This document shows positions 48,134 to 59,300 of a DNA stretch of 64,000 bases, piece by piece. Source of the stretch: Gordius sp. MW1 (taxonomy: Eukaryota > Nematomorpha > Gordioida > Gordea > Gordiidae); NCBI GenBank assembly GCA_964036665.1, contig OZ038532.1, forward strand, positions 6,138,001 through 6,202,000, read 5' to 3'. Position 1 is the stretch's first letter, and every line of letters starts with the position of its first letter. The notes beneath the pieces were generated by a model. That model had not been told where the DNA came from, ran no database searches, and worked only from the letters and a program-made list of their open reading frames with translations. A program made the translations under genes and the position numbers.

Positions 48134-50089
48134 ACTCGGGCCTTCGGCCCTCGTGGGAAGGGGCAGGGGAGAAGGGAAGGGAAGGGGGGAAGGGAAGGGG
48201 GGACGACTCATCTATACTTCGTATAAATGTATCATATTTGCTATGCAATTTATGGGCGAGAAAGGTGAAGGGGCGAGAATGCTTATAGGGGGGTATTCAA
48301 TGCCTAATGATTAATTAATTATTAATTTTTATGCAAATTTTCCATTTATGGGCAAAATGTAATATAGGCAAAATGTAATATAGGCAAGGGTTAGGGTTAG
48401 ATTTAGTGTTTGCATCTAGTTGCGTATTACATTAGTTTTTATGGCCTTTAGTGATTATGGGTCTAACAAACATTATATTATAAAACAACACAATGTTAAG
48501 AATTTGCAGAATTGTTGGGAGAAATTTTTTGTTGAATTTGAACAATTTATAATTAAAAAAATTAAAAATTCGGCCAATGGTCACTTTTTCTCTATTGGTC
48601 AGTACCAACAGATACTCTATAAGTCAATGATAGCCAAAAAAACGGAAAAAAAATTTTGATGCTCACTTTGGCCAATGGTCATTTTTTTCCATTGGTCAGC
48701 AGCCAGCACACGGTAAAAGTGGATATAAATTCATAAGAGTAAAAAAAAAACGAAAAAAAAATTTTCGAATCACATTTTGGCCAATGGTCATTTTTTTCCA
48801 TTGGTCAGCAACCAGGACACGGTAAAAGTGGATATAAATTCATAATAGTCAAAAAAAAACGAAAAAAAAATTTTCGAATCACATTTTGGCCAATGGTCAT
48901 TTTTTTCCATTGGTCAGCAGCCAGGACACGGTAAAAGTGGATATAAATTTATAATAGTAAAAAAAAAACGAAAAAATATTTTCGAATCACATTTTGGCCA
49001 ATGGTCATTTTTTCATTGGTCAGCAGCCAGCGGACGGCCAAAAAATCATAATAGCAATGGTAGGAACAGGAACAATCATAATAGTCAAAAAAAAATGAAA
49101 GAAATAATTTCGATTCACATTTTGGCCAATGGTCATTTTTTCCATCGGTCAGGAGCCAGCGGACGGCCAAAAAGTCATAATAGCAATGGTAGGAACAGGA
49201 ACAATCATAATAGTCAAAAAAAATGAAAAAAATAATTTCGATTCACATTTTGGCCAATGGTCATTTTTTTCATCGGTCAGGAACCAGCGAACGGCCAAAA
49301 AGTCATAATAGCAATGGTAGGAACAGGAACAATCATAATAGTCAAAAAAAACGAAAAAAATAATTTCGATTCACATTTTGGCCAATGGTCGTTTTTTCCA
49401 TCGGCCAGGAGCCAGCGGACGGCCAAAAAGTCATAATAGCAATGATAGTAACAGAAACAATCATAATAGTCAAAAAAAAACGAAAAAATAAACTCGGATT
49501 CACATTTTGGCCAATGGTCATTTTTTTCATTGGTCAGCAGCCAGCGGACGGCCAAAAAGTCATAATAGCAATGGTAGTAACAGGAACAATCATAATAGTC
49601 AAAAAAAAACGAAAAAATAAACTCGGATTCACATTTTGGCCAATGGTCATTTTTTTCATTGGTCAGCAGCCAGCGGACGGCCAAAAAGTCTTATTATCAA
49701 TGATAGTAACAAGAACAATCATAAGAGTCAAAAAAAACTCCGGGATTCTAACCCAAAAACTAGTTAAATTGCATAGCAATTAAAAGTAAACAACTTTTAT
49801 TTATGTTTATTATATAAAATTAATAAAATGAAACAATAATAGAACAAGCGGACGACCAAAAAGTCATATTATCAATGGGGCACCTCTTATGCATTAATTT
49901 AAAAAATAACACAGCGAGGGAGATAGAGATGAGGGGTGGGGCACCTCTTTCTTATGCATTAATTTAAAAAATCGATAACACCCAATGCAAACTAATAACA
50001 AACAGCGTGACATACAGCGGGACAAACAGCGTGACAAACAGCGTGACAAACAAAAGCAAAAGCGAGCCCATAAATTGCATAGCAATTAA
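48134..50089 (+). mobile_element. Tandem-repeat element copy G (longest array)
   Basis: Same ends as copy F. Ten hairpin units: about 109-bp units at 48667, 48777, 48886 and 48993, then about 128-bp units at 49121, 49248, 49376, 49506 and 49636, each with ggccaatggtca, a T run and ccattggtcag (or ccatcggtcag). The two unit types differ in the spacer (gtggatataaattcata versus agtcataatagcaatgg). Confidence 0.85.
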
Positions 50090-51222
50090 AATACCATATA
50101 GATGGCACTAATTAGAGGATACTTTTAATTTAATTGCGGCACTCCTAAAAGGGGTTATTATTATCTTCTATTAAAAAATCATTTAATTAAAAATATTAGT
50201 TTACAAACTATAGCAGTTTAAAAATTATATGCAATATACTGATTCCAAAGGATATTTGTAAAAAATCGAAAACCTATTATTTATGATACGTTTTTTATCG
50301 AAAGATGTTTAAGTTTGTTGCGTGATAATAAAAATTTAGAAATCGATAAAACTGCATTGATAATAAAATGAAATTTTTGATTAAAATGGCGAAAAAGCTG
50401 GTAAGAAACAAAAACCAATAAATCCTAATTTCAACGTCGCATGTAACATCCGTTTAAAGCGGCCAGGAATTTGTTATACTGATTAAAACACCTATTTTTT
50501 GGTTAAAAGTTTGTTGGATATTATGAGACCGGACTGCGCCAGCTGATTTCTTTATTTTTGAGCAATTGTCTGTGAGCGGTATTAAAAATTTTCAAGAAAT
50601 GCAAATTCTTAAATTCTATATAAAAAATTAGCACTATTCACGAAAGTCCAAGAACGGTGTGCTGGATATAAAAAATTTGGTAAGCTCATTTAGCTAGATT
50701 TTGCCCCGAATTTGGTGGATTGGACGCAAGGCCCGATTGAGCAGGGCTCTAGCCTTAGCACTAATTAGAGGCGCTAGAAAAAGGAGAGAAATGAAAAGGG
50801 GAGATTAAGTGGAAGGGGGGAGTGAAAGTTTGGTAAATATTACATATATTGTACTACGTCCTAGAAAGAGTGGGGGAATTTTGATAAGGTTAATAGGCGA
50901 AACAATGATAACATAGTAGTCATGGAGATTATTTAACGGTCTATAAATAAAAATTTGGGAATTTAACCTCTAAAAATGTTAAAAAGTTATTTTTTACATC
51001 AAAAAAAATAAAAACATCATTTTAGCAAAAAAAATTTAATTAAAGTATTTATTAGATTACATGATAAAATCATAAAATTAATAGATAGGTCAATGAAGGC
51101 ATTTTTATGATGTGTAACGCAAGGTACTTTGCATTCGTTTTGGTATTACGGTAATTTTATTAGTCGACCATAATTGTAGATGCATATTAAAAAGAAGCTT
51201 GAAATTAAATCTCATTATAATA
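50090..51222. other. AT-rich interval with a hAT-end fragment
   Basis: No gene supported. At about 50735-50755 gagcagggctcta resembles a hAT right end. Confidence 0.35.
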
Positions 51223-51230
51223 CTATGAAT

Positions 51231-51564
51231 CAGAGACCAGAAAAGCCTGACCATAACATGACTCGGGCAATTCGGGCTCAATGATGTATTATATTATTTT
51301 CGTGTGTAATTTGTCACTTTTTATTTGATTGTATAATGTTTGTTTAATCCTAGTTCTTATCCAATAAAAAATTCGAAATTAAAATAACTTTTTTAAATTA
51401 TAATTTTATTAATGCTGAAAATGTTAAAACACATTATTTCGGGTCGGGCAGCTTTAATGATTTGGGCGGGACCGGTGGACACTTAAAAGGGTTCGGGCGG
51501 GCAATCTAGTTAAATTTAACCGGGCTGGGATCGGGCAACAAATTCCAAACAAATCTAACCTTTG
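51231..51564. mobile_element. Non-autonomous hAT, CAGAGGTCAGATTTG family
   Basis: 334 bp, ends cagagaccagaaaagcc and caaatctaacctttg. Octamer ctatgaat duplicated at 51223-51230 and 51565-51572. GC-rich subterminal words tcgggtcgggcag and ggttcgggcgggc. Sister of 18303-18722. Confidence 0.9.
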
Positions 51565-51649
51565 CTATGAATTATCTGAAATTTAACTTTATTAGCAAAT
51601 AACTTATTAAATTTGCTATGATAAATTTTGATTGTCAACATATTTTTAA

Positions 51650-53508
51650 TCTATATGTATAAAAATCTATGTCCCTTTTTTTGAACGCTAATAACTTTTA
51701 GAGTTCTCAACCGATTGCCACCAAATTTGGCCAGATTATTGCCTTAGCATTGTAGATGGTTTATAGATACTTTTTATCAACATGCGACAGTGGGAACCAT
51801 GTTTTTTGGTAGTCTATACCGCCATCTAGCGGATTATTTATACTACGTTTTGTACTTATTTATTGTTAGGGTTCTACTTTTTGCCTTAAACATTTTTCCA
51901 CGATTGCTTTGTCATTTGTGTCTCAATTTTTTACTCACCTAGGCCCGTTTTTCTACAATATATAAAGCTGTAACAAATAAATATTCTCGATACCGTAAAT
52001 CATCACCATTTACTTAAATAAATATAATGCGCGGTTTTATAAACGCTCCCACGTTTCGTGCCTTTTTGCTATTTTTATGTCGTACAATACGGTTATTAAT
52101 ATTAAAAGTATAAATAGATTACTTTAACGGTAAGTTGATAAATGCAGACAATGGTTAACCGACTCATACAGAATAATGCTTCGAGAGTACGAAGAAAATC
52201 ATATTAAAAATGCTGCCAACTATTCCATCAAGGTAATATGTTAGCCAAAATTCATTCGGAACGACTGCTTTACATTAGTTAGATTGAGGGCAGTGATGGG
52301 TATCCTTTATAAAAAATAAAATCAACAAAGGATAGTGGTAGCGTGGCAACCATTCAACTGCGGAACGCAATAGTCTAGGTGGATAACCTTGGGTTTATGC
52401 CCCCCCCCCTTAAATAACAAAAAAACAGTTTAAATACAAAAAACCTTGAAAATTTAAAAAAAATTTATTTTGTCCCCCCCCTAATTGAACTTAAAACGTT
52501 TTCGCCCCCCCCCCTTCCTATCCAAAACCTGGACTGTCTTTTGCTACAAAAAGTATACAACGCACAATATAAACATGGATCAAATGCCACAAAATTATAA
52601 GATTTATGCTTACAAATTCGAAACAAAGCAACTGGGTATGACTATTATGTCGATCTGCTGCTGCTCCATTTTATATAGACTTACATCGCAAACAAAAATA
52701 CAACCAAGATGATTTTTTGTCTTTCATGCGATCTAATATTCCAAAGATAGCGACGCAACAAAAAGCCATTTACAATAAGATTTTGCTTGCTGTTAATAAA
52801 CGTTAAGGAGAAGCCTTCTTTTATGCTTGAGGAGGAACTGGTAAAACTTTCTTACTGACATTGCTCTGTTAACTATTCGTTCCCAAATTAATATAACCAT
52901 GCTCTAGCGTCTTCCGGAAGGGATGTCACATAACCCGGTGGTGCTCATTCAGCATAAAAATTTCCTTTAAACGCTTATTATTGTGAAACTCTAATGTGCA
53001 ACATTTCCAGAACATATGGAATGGGTAGAGTATTACAAAAGTGCATACTTATCGTTTGTGATGAATGCACAATAGCTTATGAAAAATCGCTCTAATCGGT
53101 AATCGCAAGATTACAAAGAACACTCAAAGTTGAATATCTCTTCATTTTGATACTATAGATTTTAGGCTATGACAATAAACAACTATAAACGCTGTACTAA
53201 AATATTTTCTATACATTGTCGAACATTATAACTAACTTTTATACACCAGTGCAGTGGTTTATAAATTTTTGTTACCCAACTATGCATATTATCGTTAACA
53301 TCGCACTTTTCAACATATAAAATAACAAATACCTTATAAGTTTTTAAACTATTACAAATCTATTTAATTATGTATAAGTATGCCTTTTCCTATATTTTTT
53401 ACATCATAAACGATTGACCCAAAATTTTCCATAAATGTTTTTAATTCATACTAATTATTTAGCTAATTAAGGGCTAAGCCAAAGCAACGCTTGGCCGGGC
53501 ACAGCTAG
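51650..53508 (+). mobile_element. Helitron with helicase relic
   Basis: Begins TCTATATGTATAAAAATC and ends GGGCACAGCTAG, inserted between A (51649) and T (53509), as rolling-circle Helitrons do. Just before the end, gccaaagcaacgcttggc can fold as the expected 3' hairpin. The interior holds a broken Pif1-like helicase fragment. 1.86 kb, so most of the Rep/helicase gene is gone. Confidence 0.85.
52718..53130 (+). pseudogene. Pif1-like Helitron helicase fragment
   Basis: Plus-strand translation shows AIYNKILLAVNKR, stop, EAFFYA, stop, then GGTGKTFLLTLL, the Walker A motif of the Helitron helicase. Traces of ASSGR (first-position change), LPEG/GGAHS and VCDECT (the DE box) follow in shifting frames. 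Many stops and frameshifts; clearly dead. Confidence 0.8.
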
Positions 53509-53610
53509 TTGTTTATATAAATCAATGTTCTGAAAAACTGCTACTGGAAGCAGCCTTAACCAGAAAAAACAGCTGAAAAGTCACCATTCGCAAGTAGAAT
53601 CATATGAAAC

Positions 53611-54073
53611 CATAGACTAATAGACTGCTCAGTCCCTTAAAAAAAGTGTTTCAAATATTGGCATCCATTTCGAAAATTTATTTGAATGGTTATGTCTATG
53701 CGTATAATGGTTGGCTATGCCTTATATATTTATTTTGATACAAAAATGTAAATCATAGGGTTTTATCAACATGAGCTTTTGAAAATTAAATTATTGGTAT
53801 AAAAATTAATAATTAATTAAAATTAACTTTTATAGCGCCATCTACATTTGAATTTATTTTCTAACATGAATTTTGGCTAAATCATATTGTTTAATCAATT
53901 TATAAAATCGCTATGATGATTAAAATGAGTTTTTCCTGTTAAAAGATTAATGATTATTGACCAATACAATCCATCGCTTTACAAACTCTACGTCACTTTT
54001 TAAAATGGCAGTCGTTTTTTGCAACACTTTTGATGCGTAAATTTATAAGAGATGAGCAGTCTATTAGTCTATG
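53611..54073. mobile_element. hAT-type MITE, CATAGACTAATAGACTG family
   Basis: 463 bp with terminal inverted repeats catagactaatagactgctca and tgagcagtctattagtctatg (20 and 21 bp, each split into cata + rest). Flanking octamers tatgaaac (53603-53610) and tgtgaaac (54074-54081) agree at seven of eight. AT-rich, non-coding. Confidence 0.85.
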
Positions 54074-54408
54074 TGTGAAACACATTTTCTATCGGAACCG
54101 ACGGGCACAGAATGGCAACCAAAGAGAATAAAAATAAAACAAATTGAAAAATTTAAAGATAAAGAATAATTCAGTAGAGATGAAAGTCAAACCCTAGTAA
54201 AACTTTATATATTTTTAAAAATTGATCAATCAAGAGTAGGGAAACGTCGTCGTACAAAAGCAACCAAACTGAGTATCACATAAATGATCGCATGGTCATT
54301 GCAATTCGCTTGACCATGTCCAAATTACTATTTAAAAACAAAAGGATTCTTGTATAGTTGTGTAGATAAAAATTGGAGTTCATGGTGAAACTATTTCATG
54401 TCCATTTA

Positions 54409-54569
54409 TATGGACGCAGCCAAGGGGGGGGGGGCGGGCAGAATGGGGCGGCTACCCCTCTAAATCCATAAACTTTCAAAATTATGGCTAAAATTTCAAA
54501 AATTATTCATTTTGCCCCTCCCTAAATCATAATTATCTCCATCTAATTCCAATGCTGGCTACGCCCATG
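54409..54569. mobile_element. hAT-type MITE, CATGGGCGTAGCC family
   Basis: 161 bp, ends tatggacgcagccaagg and gctggctacgcccatg. Octamer tccattta duplicated at 54401-54408 and 54570-54577. A run of ten G lies at the left end. Confidence 0.88.
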
Positions 54570-54577
54570 TCCATTTA

Positions 54578-55402
54578 TTTCAACCGAAATAATCATGCCT
54601 CTCTATATACTGGGAGCCCGAAAGATATATTCATTAAATTATTAAAACACAATAAGACAATAATTGTTATAAATCTGATTAAATTAAGTCTAGCTTTGCA
54701 TCTAAAACGACCAGAAGCAAAAAAAACAAGGAGTTTTCCGCATAACAATGCTAGCCACATATATCAGATTACAAGTTGTTAAGGTCGATATACAGAAGAG
54801 CAGTTTAATTCATCGCCAATACCAGAAGTTGTCTTAAGAGCTGATTTGCTAGATGGAATGATACTTTTAAATAATTTTCTTGAATAAAAACGATGGGATT
54901 TAATTCCCGTGCATAATATTTGTCCCTTTACCATTTTTTTCACTTTGCGTTATCTAAAATTTATTATCTTTTCTTTTCCTGGAGGATATAATTATCCGGA
55001 GTCGTGAATGTTGGGAGGAAAACAAGGTCCTTACCATGTGTATAACCTTAACAAATTGATTGAACGTCAACTAATAATATTATTAGACCATGTACCAGCT
55101 TTCAACAAAACTTACACTATGCAATTTAAGCTCGAAATTATATTGCGTTGACCGGAGACACATTAAAGAAAAGTTAGCACCTAGTTATAGGAGTTAATAA
55201 TTTTTAATTTTAAATAGCTTGTTTAAAAAATTAATTTGAATCAATCGAGAATGGCTTTCCTGTCCACATGTTTCTAAAGTTCCTTTCCTTTTCAAATAAA
55301 AACACAACATGGATTAATTTATATTAGTTTAGGGTTAAATTAACAATTAATATAATACAAAATCATCCACAAGGATACAACAAAAAGTGATATAATAACA
55401 TT
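54578..55402. other. AT-rich interval downstream of the MSL3-like gene
   Basis: No gene supported. The frame at 54552-54782 overlaps the MITE end and looks like chance. Confidence 0.35.
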
Positions 55403-56314
55403 TTATGGATTGTGTTGAGATCTCAGTAGTTCTTCCTTAATCAGGTTGGCACTAACGTAAACGCAAGACTGCATGTATGTTTGATGATTTTGTGACAGAT
55501 ACCTATATAGTCAAAACATAAAAAATGAATAATAAATATTCAAGTTTCATTTTAATAGTTCAATAATATATAGTGACAGATAATGTTCTTAACAAAATTT
55601 ATTTCCAATTGCTTAAGCTCTATGAATATAAGTAAAAGGCTACTTGTAAATCTTAAAACCATCATGCCGTCATCAAATATACTTTTAAACTTAACCTCGC
55701 TCAATTTTAACTCAACAGCAAAAAAAAATACTAAAAGTACTTACTGCAAAAAGTTTTCCAATTGACGAGAGAATACTTTGGGATACAGGAGTATTACATT
55801 GTGCTGGTTCAGGATGTCTGGCAGTATGGCTAAATATAATCGAATAAAAACGTGTAGCATTGGGAGAGATGTAAAATTTAAGGAATATAACAAACAAAGG
55901 GGAGTTTTGCACCCGGTTTTACATTTATACGAGGCAGGCACACATTACCTAATAACCTGAGCAAATGGATGAACCCAAATATTTTGCTCGGTGCTAACGG
56001 GGTTAGAAATTGAGGGACAGGACTAGGCGGCGAGTAAAATTCGGGGCTCTTTTTCAAGCGTTTAACGCCTCTACGCTCCCTTAAAGGATAGTGGTTGGCG
56101 AGAGGAGGTGTGGCTTCGAGGTTTGGTTGTTCCATCGTCAACTCCCAAGGCAGCGACGATTCCCTTTGAGTCGAACGGGACGCGAACTGAAGGTTGAGGG
56201 AGGAATGAGGGATAGAAAGGCTAGGTATCTGCGTCATCTCTTTGCAAGATGACAGGTAGAGCGGCAATACGAGGTAGATCGAGTGATGCTCCGAGGAGTC
56301 AGACCCGTCTTGAG
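55403..56314 (-). other. C-terminal MRG half of the MSL3-like gene
   Basis: Exon 7 ends HLLRLL with a phase-1 donor, exon 8 continues AILPDILNQHNVILLYPKVF, and exon 9 gives YLSQNHQTYMQSCVYVSANL and a TAA stop at 55405-55403. These line up with the HLLRLFVKLPEIL and AYVAACEAHY stretch at the end of animal MSL3 proteins. Confidence 0.85.
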
Positions 56315-59300
56315 CTAAACCAAAAGCACAAATCGGGTAATTTTTGATACACCCGCCCGTTAATTTAATCGCAGGCTTAGTGTTGTAAAAGGGCCTGGGT
56401 TTTGTTTGGTCGACCTTTTGTTTTAATCGACAACACATGGAAAGACCAAAGTTTTTTGGTCAATTTTTCTTAGTCGCATTAACGGACCAAAGATTTTTAG
56501 GTCAAACCTTTGATCTGTTCATGCTTAGTCGACTAAAACCAAAGGTAGACCAATCAAAACCCAGCCATTTTTACAACACTACACAGGCTAATGCTACCTT
56601 TTTTGGGGTGCGTAGTAAAGTTGACTAGTCTTTTTGGTGAATTCGGGTCAGCGGGCGCCCCCCGGCGTTTGAGACAAGTTACAGTGGTTAGAGGAAGAGT
56701 ATCTGAAGGATTTGGCAAATTATTGGAACGTCTTAGCAGGTTGGATTTCACCATCTGATTCCACCATTGGTGCAGACGCAAATTGACGGGCGGAGGGGGC
56801 ATTACTTTCACCCTTTCTTCTTCTTGGCGCGGCTCGTGGTTCGAATCACTAAGTAAATTGTCGGCGATCCCCGACTGAATCTGATCCAATCTAGGGGCGA
56901 GGGGTTCGCACGAATCGGGAAGAAATTGCGCCTTTTTTGCCTTGCCTTTGTGCCTGTATTTGAGGGAAAAAGGAGTTAGAGACAACAGTTTTATATAACG
57001 CGAGTCATAGTCATAGTCTTTCCCTTCAATGAAAGATTAATGCTAAAAATAATTGTGAAATAACTAAAACCTAAGAGGATTGATCAAGAGATTAGAATAG
57101 GCCCTGAGAGCGGCGTTTCTAGGGGTGCGATGATTAGCTATGGCAGGATCGGTCTTAATCGTGCCAACAACTCGTTGCGTTGGTGCGGGAGGTTCTAACG
57201 AAGGAAAAGCTTGGTTGTCATCTCCCTCCAAATCTTGAGTAGCGGAGGGTGGTGGTTGTGGTGGTGGCATCGCTTCCCCCTTGAAAGTAGTGAGGAAGGG
57301 GTAGTAGAAGGAGAGTGAGTAGAGATCTTTTTCGTTGGCGTACAACAGTCTCAGGGATATCAAGCAATCGAAGTAGAAACGCAAACCGTCCATCACCTCT
57401 TTACACATCTCGAAGCTAATAGAGAAGGAGAATTTAAGGCAAAATAAAATGAGAATCTTGAAGTAAAACTCTACAAGGCACAATAATAAAATTTAACGAC
57501 TTAATTATACAGGATACGATGGCTGGCCACGCTATACCCGCGTGTCATCATACTCAAAGGAATTCATAAAAATGACTTAATTCCAATTAAAAAGCAAGAA
57601 TTGCGAGTCAATGGATTAGTGTTGTAAAAATGGCTGGGTTTTGTTTGGCACACCTAGGTTTGGTCTGTTTTTCGAATTTCGACTAAGCCCAGGGGTCGAC
57701 CAAGAAAACAGACCAAAAAATGTTTGATTTGTTTATGTTTAATCGACTAAAACCAAAGGCCGACCAAACAAAACCCAGCCGTTTTCACAACACCACAATG
57801 TAGAATGAGACATATATGTGTTATACTTTACTTATTCTCAAATGAAGTATTAGTGGAGGGAGTCATCTGATGAGTTGTTTCTGGTTTAAAGTGGCTTTCT
57901 TGACTAGGCATTCCTGACTGATTAATGGGTTTGGATCTTGCTAGGGTAGATGTCGTTTTAAATGATTGATAGGGTGCGGGAGGGGCTCGTCTCAGGCTTA
58001 GCAAATCTCGCGCCTTCACGTTGTAATACAAAGTTTTCAAGTAGGCCTCCAATATGTAAACGGCGTGCGGAGTGGGCCCGTTGGGGTTGGAGGGAATTAA
58101 CCTTAAATGAGTCGGCGAAGAAATTTCCCGCGCTCCGCTAGGGTGAATTTTAAAGTGGGGAGAGCGATGGGTTCCATCGTCGTTGGTCGTATAGGTTGGA
58201 GTCGTAGTAGTTGAGGCGGAGAGGAGGGGAATCTGAGATATACAAATATATTAATTGCTATGCAATTTATGGGTCCGCTTTTGGTTGTCCGTCCGTCACA
58301 TCCTGTCCTGTATGTGTTATGTATTTATACAAAATAACAAGTGGGCGTGGCAGAAATTTTTATTTAAGAGGGGGGGGGCGGTTCAAACTGATTTGTTAAA
58401 GTTTAATTATAAATTTGTTATATATACATTATGAGATCGAGATTTGTGGAATGAAAGTTAAGGTACATTTGTGTCTAATGGCAATAACGTTTAATATTTA
58501 GGGAATAATAATAATATCAACCAAAAGAAACGACTGATGAGACCGATATGATTAAAATTATGATGATAATTTAAACTATGTTTAAAGGAAGCTTGGCGCA
58601 AAACAAGTAAACATCATTGTAGGCTCAACATTATTCCGACAAAAAGTTGACATCTTACTTCAAAATTTTTAAATGGAATAGGGTTCAATGCATTAATGTA
58701 AATGGTTTGCGTCATTTACATAACTTAAAAATAAGGTTGTCACCCATATGTAATAATAGGGTAAGGGGTCCATTATCAAAAGTTAAAACACATCTTTCAA
58801 GCTCGTCGACAGAAGATCGCTAAAAAAATCACTTATAATGTAAGAGATAATACCTTATTTTCATTGTTGACGAGATCGTAATCCCTGTCAAGAATCTTTT
58901 TCAGGGGGCTGGGAAGGGAAATTTGTGGTATACGAATGGTCGAAGCGGCAGGTCCCTTCAAACTTTGGGGTACGGTATTTCCGATCTATAAAGAGATGTA
59001 AAATGGCGTACGGTTTTATAAAAGTAGTTTGGTTAATAAGCGTGGTAGCAAATTATTTTTGTTATTTTAATTTTTTATCCCTTGGTCGCTTAGTGTTGGG
59101 GAATCCTTTGGTAAATAGAATTTAACCTTTTAGCAAGAAAATTTTAGCCGTCTAAACATTCCGTACCCTTTTTGCTAAACAATGACTTGGTATTCTTATA
59201 GTCATGGGCGTAGCCAGCATTGGGATTAGAGGGGGGCAATCATGATTGAGGGAGGGTAAAATGATTACTTTTTGAAATTTTAGTCATAATTTAAAACATT

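Noticed and set aside
47898-48248. Frame with a repeated SVRP motif
   Set aside because: It is the translation of the (GGAC)n microsatellite and a purine-rich tract on the opposite strand.
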